A stretch of 9,656 nt of DNA, from positions 1 through 9,656 of the forward strand of contig CACYHJ010000065.1 of assembly GCA_902774165.1 (NCBI GenBank), given 5' to 3'. Made by a program: the position numbers and the translations under genes. Shown here piece by piece: positions 1 through 6,200 of this stretch. Below the pieces are notes generated by a model. The model was not told the origin of the DNA. It did not search any database and worked only from the letters and a program-made list of their open reading frames with translations. This DNA comes from Oscillospiraceae bacterium (GTDB lineage Bacteria > Bacillota > Clostridia > Oscillospirales > Acutalibacteraceae). Position 1 is the stretch's first letter. The number at the start of each line of letters is the position of its first letter.

Positions 1-363
1 AACGACTATATCGAATGGAAATACGGCTACCGCAACGAGGCGACGCTTTCCGTGGCGGGCACGATCTTCGGCAAGATCCCCAACCGCATCAACGGCGTTC
101 TCGAGCCGATGTATAAAAAATGGATCGGCTACGACCAGGAGGCTTATCCCGAGAAGCGTCCGCAGCCCGAGCGCGCGCAGAAATGGATCTTCGCCATGGC
201 GACGATCATTACCGCGATCGTCGTGACCGTCGGCGTGCTGCCCATGTTCGGCTACAATATCGACAAGGAAAAACGCGACGAGATGTATACCGAGCTGAAC
301 CGCCGCCGCGTCAGCAAGGCCGCCGAGATCAACGAGGCGTATGAGAATGACGGTGAAGAATGA
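1..363 (+). CDS. GPH-family (MelB-like) sugar:cation symporter, C-terminal fragment
   Basis: The frame is open from base 1 to the TGA at 361-363 and gives 120 residues, so the start lies upstream of the window. The first residues read NDYIEWKYGYRNEAT. This matches the conserved D-Y-x-E-W-K-x-G-x-R segment before the penultimate helices of glycoside-pentoside-hexuronide:cation symporters (MFS_2). A hydrophobic segment follows at about residues 64-88 (WIFAMATIITAIVVTVGVLP). The protein then ends in a charged cytoplasmic tail (NIDKEKRDEMYTELNRRRVSK), as is usual in this family. Members import sugars or glycosides with Na+ or H+ across the plasma membrane; the substrate cannot be read from this fragment. 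A GTG at 52 is in frame but lies inside the conserved domain, so it is not the start. The metallophosphoesterase begins 96 bases downstream on the same strand. The family call is fairly firm. Confidence 0.8.
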   Translation, partial: NDYIEWKYGYRNEATLSVAGTIFGKIPNRINGVLEPMYKKWIGYDQEAYPEKRPQPERAQKWIFAMATIITAIVVTVGVLPMFGYNIDKEKRDEMYTELNRRRVSKAAEINEAYENDGEE

Positions 364-373
364 ACAGTGGACA

Positions 374-416
374 GTCGAAGCTAAAAACAGTCCGGTGGAC
401 TGTTTTTAGCTTCGAC
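374..416. repeat. Perfect 20-bp inverted repeat (intercistronic hairpin)
   Basis: Arms 374-393 and 397-416 are exact reverse complements around a 3-base loop (GGT). It starts 10 bases after the symporter stop. No T-run follows the right arm (CGCCGCGG comes next), so it is not a standard intrinsic terminator, although an A5/T5 block sits within the stem. A second small hairpin follows at 420-434 (CGCGGC-TAT-GCCGCG). It could be an mRNA-stabilising or transcription-ending structure, or a copy of a dispersed palindromic repeat. The structure is certain; the role is not. Confidence 0.75.
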
Positions 417-446
417 CGCCGCGGCTATGCCGCGCGGGGTACGGTT

Positions 447-451
447 GGTGA
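447..451 (+). promoter_or_regulatory. Ribosome binding site deciding the metallophosphoesterase start
   Basis: GGTGA lies 8 bases before the ATG at 460 and can pair with the UCACC of the 16S rRNA 3' end. The only longer ATG start in frame, at 427, lies inside the small GC hairpin at 420-434 and has no Shine-Dalgarno sequence. The GTG at 448 overlaps this site. ATG 460 is therefore preferred. Confidence 0.5.
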
Positions 452-459
452 ACAGAGAA

Positions 460-1587
460 ATGGATCTTAAATTCAAAAACGGAAAATTTACGATTTTACA
501 GATAGCGGACCCGCAGGATCTGCAGTTTGTGCGCCCCGCCATGTTAAAAATGCTGGATAAGGCGTATGACCGGGTATCGCCCGATCTTGCGGTGATGACC
601 GGCGATCAGATCTTAGGCAACCATCTTCGGGACTGCAACAACTGGACCAGGCTGACCGTCCGCGACAAGGCGGGGGAAGAACGGGCGCTGCGCACGGCGC
701 TGAAAAAGCTGCTGGAACCCATCGAGCGGCGCGGGATCCCCTTTGCCATGGTCTACGGCAACCACGACGACATGAACCTTGTCACAAAAGAGGAACAGGC
801 GGACATGTACCGGGCGTACCCGCATTTCATCGGCGCGGACGCAAACGACTCTTCCGTCGAATGCGACACCTGCAATCTCCCGGTATATTCCGAAGACGGC
901 GGGAAAATGCTCTGGAACCTCTGGCTTCTTGATTCCGCCCGGTTTGACAAGCAGACCCGGCGCTGCTCCGCTTACGTCACGCCGGAGACCGTCGCCTGGT
1001 ACGAGAAAAAAAGCGCTGAGCTGAGGGACGCAAACGGCGGCGTTCCGGTGCCCGCGCTGATGTTTCAGCATATTCCCCTGCCGGAAACGCTGGCATTCGC
1101 CGGGGAATGCGAAAAAAAAGACGCCTCCTGCAAGGAAGGCGGCAGGTATTACAAGCTGAAGCCCGGGATTTCCGGCGTGATGGGCGAATACCCCAGCGTG
1201 TGCGAACAAAACGTGGGGCAGTTTGAGGCGATCAAACGCTGCGGCGACGTGAAAGCCGTGGTCTGCGGCCACGATCATTTAAACAATTTTGAGGCGCGGC
1301 TGGACGGCGTCGACTTCATTCAGACCGGCGGCGCGTCCTTCCGGTGTTACGGGTCGAGCAAGACCCGCTGCGTGCGGGTCTTCGAGCTGCATGAAAACGG
1401 GGAATACAGGACGTTCACGATCTCCTACTGGGACCTGATGGGCGTCAACCCCGGCTCCCTTCTGCGTTATTACTGGGAGGCGGACGAAATGGCGTATATC
1501 AAGGGCTACACCCTCGGCGGCGCCGCGCTGGCCGCCGCTGCCGGAGCGGCAGTGTGGGCTGTAAAGAGGAATATTGACAAATACTGA
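460..1587 (+). CDS. Calcineurin-like metallophosphoesterase with C-terminal hydrophobic segment
   Basis: This is a 375-residue protein from ATG 460. The sequence opens directly into the first metal-binding strand (KFKNGKFTILQIADPQD), which also supports that start. Phosphoesterase motifs occur in order: D17-P-Q19, T-G-D49-Q, G-N101-H102-D103, H204 in FQHIPLP, and G-H271-D-H273. These are the di-metal ligands of the calcineurin/purple-acid-phosphatase superfamily (Metallophos). The first motif is D-x-Q where D-x-H is usual; I recall Q at this position in related Clostridia proteins. The substrate is unknown. Residues about 350-368 (YTLGGAALAAAAGAAVWAV) form an Ala/Gly-rich hydrophobic stretch followed by KRNIDKY, a possible membrane tail anchor. 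No N-terminal signal peptide is visible, so the catalytic domain may be cytoplasmic. It could be co-transcribed with the upstream symporter. Family certain, role unassigned. Confidence 0.88.
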   Translation: MDLKFKNGKFTILQIADPQDLQFVRPAMLKMLDKAYDRVSPDLAVMTGDQILGNHLRDCNNWTRLTVRDKAGEERALRTALKKLLEPIERRGIPFAMVYGNHDDMNLVTKEEQADMYRAYPHFIGADANDSSVECDTCNLPVYSEDGGKMLWNLWLLDSARFDKQTRRCSAYVTPETVAWYEKKSAELRDANGGVPVPALMFQHIPLPETLAFAGECEKKDASCKEGGRYYKLKPGISGVMGEYPSVCEQNVGQFEAIKRCGDVKAVVCGHDHLNNFEARLDGVDFIQTGGASFRCYGSSKTRCVRVFELHENGEYRTFTISYWDLMGVNPGSLLRYYWEADEMAYIKGYTLGGAALAAAAGAAVWAVKRNIDKY

Positions 1588-1691
1588 TTTGTCGAGCAGA
1601 AACTCGACCGGCAATCGGCATTCGGCAAACGGCAATCGTGCCTGCCCCGAACATCAATCGTCGATTTTTATACGCGGGGCTGGGCGAAAAT

Positions 1692-1881
1692 GTCGTAGGG
1701 AACGACGCCTCGGCGTTCCGCATGAAAACTTGCCAATACATCAAAATTTGCTTTTACGCACGGGGCTTATTATGAATCATTATATATTCAACGCCGCGGG
1801 TTTAAATTGTATTCCTCACCCACCCACAAGGGGTGGGGCTCGGAACACAAGCGGAACGCCGAGGGCGTCGTTCCCTACGAC
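1692..1881. repeat. MITE/REP-like element: 30-base inverted arms around a 129-base core
   Basis: Arm 1692-1721 and arm 1851-1881 are reverse complements except for one extra G in the right arm (GAGGG against GAGG). Each arm is partly self-complementary: GGAACG pairs with CGTTCC across a short GC core, so each can fold as a hairpin. The core (1722-1850) is locally AT-rich and also contains a CCACCC/GGGTGG hairpin at 1820-1836. No transposase is encoded. The structure suggests a non-autonomous dispersed element or remnant; copies elsewhere in the genome cannot be seen from here. Confidence 0.6.
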
Positions 1882-1936
1882 TGACGGTGTGCCCGTCTCC
1901 GCAAAAGACCTCGACAAATTCAGTATTTATCTATAC

Positions 1937-1987
1937 AAGAACTCGCCCGCGGGTCGTTCCGAAGAACGATCCCGCGGGCGGGTTCTT
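1937..1987 (-). terminator. Strong hairpin, probable terminator of the EEP-family gene
   Basis: Arms 1937-1959 and 1964-1987 are near-perfect reverse complements (one extra base and one G/T-type difference) around CGAA. The stem is GC-rich (CGCCCGCGGG core). It lies 41 bases past the stop of the minus-strand gene at 2029. No clean U-run follows on either strand, so it may be a bidirectional barrier between the convergent genes rather than a textbook intrinsic terminator. Confidence 0.5.
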
Positions 1988-2028
1988 ATGAATCTGAATT
2001 ATAAAAGGCTCTTCCTGCGCGCAGACAT

Positions 2029-2934
2029 TTATTCGCCGATGCGCAGATCGGCATAGATCGGGAAATGGTCGGAGGTGAATCTGCCGTCAACGCCTTTGGT
2101 GACGACGCGGTATGTGTCCGCCTTGATCCCTGCGGAGCAAAGGACGAAGTCGATCGTGGCGTCCGCGTGCGTTTCCGGGTTGCCGCCGTGGAACGTGCCG
2201 GTGCCGACGGCGTCTGCGGCGATTTTCCCGGCGTCGGAAAAGACCGTCATCATGGTGTTATAGGCGGCGCTGCCCTCACGGGTATTCATATCGGCGGTGA
2301 AAACCACCGGGAGCCCTGCAAAGTTTTCTTCGATAAACCGGATCACGATCTCGGCGCCGGCCCTACGCGCTTCTTCGGAAACGTGATCGTAATGGGTATT
2401 CACGTGCACGAGGACCTCCCCCGTCTTCCGGTCCTGCAGCTTGACCCAGGTGCAGATTCTTCTGCATGCCGCGCCGGGTCCGAAAGAAGGCTCGTCCGGC
2501 GTTTCGGAAAGCCAGAAATTGCCGCTGTCCAGCAGCTTGAATTTTGTTTTGAGATAGAAGATCGGGCAGGATTCTCCGCCGCTCATCGGCGATCCGCCGC
2601 CGTCCCGTTCGATCCCGACCCAGCCGTACATCGGCAGGCTTATATTCAGTTTTTTCATCCATTCCGGCGTCGCCTCCTGAATTCCGAGAGAGTCCGGCAT
2701 GACCTCAAGGATCTGCCGCACGCCGATGGAAAGACGATCCTTCACACCCACACCGTTGACGTCGGCGCAGCGGATATTGTAGGACATGATCCGCGTCGTG
2801 TCCGGCGACTGCGATTCCGCCTCAATGATCGGGAACTCGTGGTCGGCGTAATTGTCGGCGTATTTTGCGCCGCTGCGGGCGGTAAAGATCGATACGAATG
2901 CCATCAGAGAAACAATAATTCTTTTTATTAACAT
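2029..2934 (-). CDS. Exported endonuclease/exonuclease/phosphatase (EEP) family protein
   Basis: The protein has 301 residues. Residues 1-23 (MLIKRIIVSLMAFVSIFTAR...) form a signal peptide or N-terminal anchor with a K-R start and a hydrophobic core, without a lipobox Cys. The EEP fold follows with its expected active-site motifs: MSYN53IR, GIQE87A, N179-T-H181-YDH, T-A-D215-M-N217, I-D262-F and S-D288-H289-F. These match the Mg2+-dependent DNase I/exonuclease III/sphingomyelinase superfamily, which cleaves phosphodiester or phosphomonoester bonds in nucleic acids, inositol phosphates or phospholipids. The set looks complete, so an active enzyme outside the membrane is likely; the substrate cannot be told. 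AGGAG sits 9 bases before the ATG, and a near-consensus promoter lies just upstream. It is convergent with the metallophosphoesterase and divergent from the giant gene. Family assignment is firm. Confidence 0.9.
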   Translation of the reverse strand: MLIKRIIVSLMAFVSIFTARSGAKYADNYADHEFPIIEAESQSPDTTRIMSYNIRCADVNGVGVKDRLSIGVRQILEVMPDSLGIQEATPEWMKKLNISLPMYGWVGIERDGGGSPMSGGESCPIFYLKTKFKLLDSGNFWLSETPDEPSFGPGAACRRICTWVKLQDRKTGEVLVHVNTHYDHVSEEARRAGAEIVIRFIEENFAGLPVVFTADMNTREGSAAYNTMMTVFSDAGKIAADAVGTGTFHGGNPETHADATIDFVLCSAGIKADTYRVVTKGVDGRFTSDHFPIYADLRIGE

Positions 2935-2943
2935 CGTGACGCG

Positions 2944-2948
2944 CTCCT
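2944..2948 (-). promoter_or_regulatory. Shine-Dalgarno of the EEP-family gene
   Basis: On the minus strand this reads AGGAG (within AAAGGAGC), 9 bases before the ATG at 2934. It confirms the start that includes the signal peptide. Confidence 0.8.
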
Positions 2949-2966
2949 TTTTGTATGTTTATTACT

Positions 2967-2995
2967 ATTATACACGGATGCGGATCCTATTTCAA
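2967..2995 (-). promoter_or_regulatory. Sigma-70/SigA-type promoter of the EEP-family gene
   Basis: On the minus strand TTGAAA (2995-2990) and TATAAT (2972-2967) are separated by 17 bases: five of six and six of six matches to consensus. Transcription should start near 2960, giving a leader of roughly 25 bases. No operator-like repeat is evident around it. Confidence 0.8.
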
Positions 2996-3111
2996 TGCTT
3001 TTTCAGGAAAAAAACAGCGTCGAACGTTTTTCCGCAAAACAGACCGGCAAACCTTCCGAACCTTATTTCATAACACTATTATTGTTTTTGTACATATTTT
3101 TTCAAAATCTA

Positions 3112-3140
3112 TTGATTATTTTGTAAAAATATGATACCAT
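3112..3140 (+). promoter_or_regulatory. Probable promoter of the giant secreted protein gene (extended -10)
   Basis: TTGATT (3112-3117) is followed 17 bases later by TACCAT (3135-3140), preceded by TGA as an extended -10. The surroundings are AT-rich (3085-3135). Two TATGAT sequences (3130, 3140) are also present but are not properly spaced from this -35. The start would fall near 3147, leaving a leader of about 77 bases. Confidence 0.5.
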
Positions 3141-3155
3141 ATGATCGCAAACAAC

Positions 3156-3191
3156 CCTTGTCCGCATCCCACTCGCAGACAAGGCTTTTTT
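3156..3191 (+). terminator. Terminator-like hairpin with U-run in the leader (candidate attenuator)
   Basis: CCTTGTC (3156-3162) pairs with GACAAGG (3178-3184) across a 15-base loop, and is followed by C and six T (3186-3191). This is the form of a plus-strand intrinsic terminator, yet it lies between the promoter and the Shine-Dalgarno of the downstream gene. It could be a transcriptional attenuator, the end of a short leader RNA, or a 5' stabilising hairpin. The left arm can also pair with GGACAGG at 3206-3212 with one bulged base; that segment overlaps the ribosome binding site. Confidence 0.6.
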
Positions 3192-3209
3192 CAAACTGAA
3201 CAAAAGGAC

Positions 3210-3215
3210 AGGAGG
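3210..3215 (+). promoter_or_regulatory. Shine-Dalgarno of the giant gene
   Basis: AGGAGG, a full consensus site, lies 8 bases before the ATG at 3224 and fixes the start that carries the signal peptide. Confidence 0.85.
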
Positions 3216-3223
3216 TATCTGCA

Positions 3224-6200
3224 ATGAAATCAAAACGGAAGCTCATCAGCATCCTGCTTTCTCTGATCATGGCGCTCGGTTCTTTTCCGATGGCGATGGT
3301 CACCGCAAACGCTTTGGATTACTATGACTTATGGGTCGGCAAATGGCGCGCCGATTCCGTTACGAAAAACGACATCATGCACGACGGCGGATCGGCGAAA
3401 TACGATCCGGCGACGCACACGCTGACTCTGAACAACCCCACGATCACCTCGGGAACGGGCGGCTGCATGATCCTGGCAAAGGGTGATCTGAAGATCGTCG
3501 GTACGATCTCATATACAAAGAGTGGGGATTACGGCGTAAAAGTCACCGGCGGCAGTCTGACGCTCGGCGATTCCTCCGGCGACCCGTCGTCCTTTGCTTT
3601 TATCGGAAAGACGGCCGCTGTTTACGCGGAGGGCGATATCAAAATCGAAAACTGCGCCCTTTCCGTGACGAGCGAATCCGGCAGCGGGATCGAATCGAAA
3701 ACCGGCAGCGTCAAGATCGACTGCAAAGATAAGGACGTGATCGCCACCGGCTCGGTCTACGGCATCAAGGCCGAGACGGAGGTAGATGTTCTCGGGGGCA
3801 AGGTCCGCGCCGCTGCATCCGCAGACGACAGCATCGGAATGTACGCGAAAAACGGCGAGGTTTATATTGACGGCGAGGTCAGCGCGACCGGCGAGAAAGC
3901 CGGCATCTGGGCGCTGAGCAGCTTTGCGGCGGTCAACGACGCCGTCGTCACCGCCGTATGCACCAGAGAGCGCGAAAAGAACACGACCGATTACGGCTAC
4001 GGTATTTATTGCGGCGATAATTTCGGCGCGAACGGTACGTTAGACGTCAGAGGCGGGCACACCGCGATCTATGCGAAGAAAAACTGTACGATCACAGGCG
4101 GTTCCGTCTCTGCGGACAAGGCGTGGTACGGCTTCGGCATTGCCGGCGATTATTCGCAGGACAACGCCGACGTCCGGGGCAGAGGCCAGATCAACGGCTT
4201 CGGCGTCGCGGGCAAATGCGATATCAACAGCGGTACCCTGTTCGCGGAAGGTCCGAGCGACGCGGCGTTCCACGTGAACGGCGCGGTCACGATCGATTCC
4301 GCGCTTGTGATCAACCTGCCGGAGGGCGGCACGCTTGACGGTTCAAAGATCAAGAACGCGGAGGGGTATGAAGCGAAGACCGTTCAGATCGGCAAACCTA
4401 TCGAAAAATATAAAGTCTGGGTTGGTTCGCTTCAGCTCACGGAGCTGAACAAAAACGATCCATACGGGGACGGCACGGTCGTTTATGACGCCTCGACCCA
4501 TACGCTCACATTGAACGATCCGACGGTCCTCGGAGCGTATAAAGATTCGAAGATATACATTGACGGGATCGACGTAGTGATTCAGGGCAAAGCGACCCTT
4601 GAGGGCGCCGAATTCGGGATCAACTCCGACTCCGGCTCCATCGAGCTTGGCGGTGAATTCACCCTGAAGGGCAAGCACTCCGGCATCAGCAGCGGCGGTA
4701 ATCTTACCGTAAAAGAGGGTACGGTCGTCGCCGAGGGCGAGGATTACGAAGGTATTTATACGTTTTATGACTGCGTGATCGACGGCGACGACGTCACCGC
4801 GACCGGCGGCACATGCGGTATCTACAGTGAAGACGGCAATCTGACCATCAACGGCGGCGTCGTGACCGCGTCCGGCACGGAAGAACGCGCCGTTTACGTC
4901 AACGCCGGTTCGTTTGTGATCGATCACGGCGCGACCCTGAATACGGACGGCAACGAGCACGGTATCTTCGCCCTGAACGGGATCGCGCTGAAGGACAGCC
5001 ACGTGGACGCGAAGAGCAAAACCGACGCGGCGATCTGCTCCGCTGACGGCTCCGTGGTTGTGGAAGCCTGCACGCTGAACGCCGAATCCGAGCAGGGAGC
5101 GGCTGTCGACTGCGCGGACGGAGACTTTGTTTTCAACGGCACCGCCGTGCTTAAAGGTAAAACCGACGGCGTCAAGGCAAGAAGAGTCACGGTGAACGAC
5201 GGGCGTCTTGAGGCATACGGCGCCGACGGCGCGGCGATCAACGTGGGCGACAGCGGCATGACGATGGCAGCCGGCGAGGTGATCGCGGAAGGCGCGAACG
5301 GAATCCTGATTGCGGACAGCGACTTCTATCTGGGCGGCGGCGAGCTCAGCGCGACCGCCACGTCCGAGGACGCCGAGTCCTACGCGCTGTGCGCGGCGAA
5401 CGGTAAGCTTTCCGCGATCAACGGAACGGTCAAGGCCAAATCTAACGGCTCCGCCGTCTTTGCGAACGGCAAGATCTCGCTGGATATGACGAATCTCTCC
5501 GCGCAGGCGCAGAAGGGCTATGCGCTCGGCTCGAACAACGACGCGGTGTTCAACGGCGGTACTTCGGCGCTGACAAGCGCCGAAAACGACGCGATCCATA
5601 CCAAGGGGAACCTGCTCTTTGACAACGCCGCAACCGTGACCGCAAAGGGCGGAAAATACGGTATCTGCGCCGAAAAAGAGCTGTATTTCAACAAAGCGAA
5701 CGTCGACGCCGAAGGCGCGACGGACGCGGTGATGAGCGAAGAGGGAAATCTCACGATCGAATCTTCTCTCTATCTCACCGAGCCGATGCACGGCAAGATC
5801 GACAGCGAGAAAAAGACCGTCGTGACGCTTCATGAGGAAAAAGCGCCCAGCGTGAAGATCCGCACCGACAATATGTCCTTCAACGTATTCGTCGGCAGCA
5901 CGGAGATCACGATGGATAATATGGACGACGTGCAGGGCGACGCGAAGATCTCCTTCGACCCGGTGGACAACACGCTGCATTTCATTGACAACGTGGCGAT
6001 CATCGGCGACCACAACGGCGCGAAGATCTACGCGAAGGACGTCGACCTGAAGATCGACGGCAATGAGGATATTCTTGACGATTCGACGGCGTACGGCGTT
6101 CTCGTCGAGGGCGGCAGCGTTACCTTTGACGGCTTCTTCAAAATCAAGGGCGGCGACGCGGCGGTCAAGGCCGAAAAGGATATTATCATTCTGAACGGCG

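Larger units (their letters stand above)
1588..2028. other. 441-bp non-coding region between convergent genes, rich in inverted repeats
   Basis: No convincing gene is present. Contents in order: a 6-bp hairpin right after the metallophosphoesterase stop (1591-1596 with 1603-1608, no T-run); a degenerate run of CGGCAATCGG-like repeats at about 1609-1638; the long inverted repeat 1692-1881; and the strong hairpin 1937-1987. Two loosely similar blocks with TACGC and GGGGCT elements occur at about 1666-1684 and 1751-1769. An open frame crosses the region but runs straight through both inverted-repeat arms and has no recognisable protein content. Confidence 0.7.

Noticed and set aside
427..459. 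An 11-residue longer start for the metallophosphoesterase at ATG 427
   Set aside because: That ATG sits in a GC hairpin with no Shine-Dalgarno site, and the family fold begins right after the ATG at 460.
1609..1640. CGGCAATCGG-like short repeats considered as a CRISPR fragment
   Set aside because: The units are about 10 bases and degenerate, with no spacer regularity and no cas genes nearby.
1574..2056. A 160-codon open frame on the plus strand across the intergenic region
   Set aside because: It runs through both repeat arms and the strong hairpin, overlaps the end of the opposite-strand gene, has no ribosome binding site, and its product has no family-like pattern.
2065..2931. A 288-codon plus-strand frame opposite the EEP-family gene
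   Set aside because: The minus-strand frame carries all EEP active-site motifs, a signal peptide, a ribosome binding site and a promoter; the plus frame has none of these.
4343..6013. A 556-codon open frame on the minus strand inside the giant gene
   Set aside because: It is a shadow of the GC-rich, repetitive coding frame on the other strand. The product is Arg/Val/His/Ala-rich with no domain motif.
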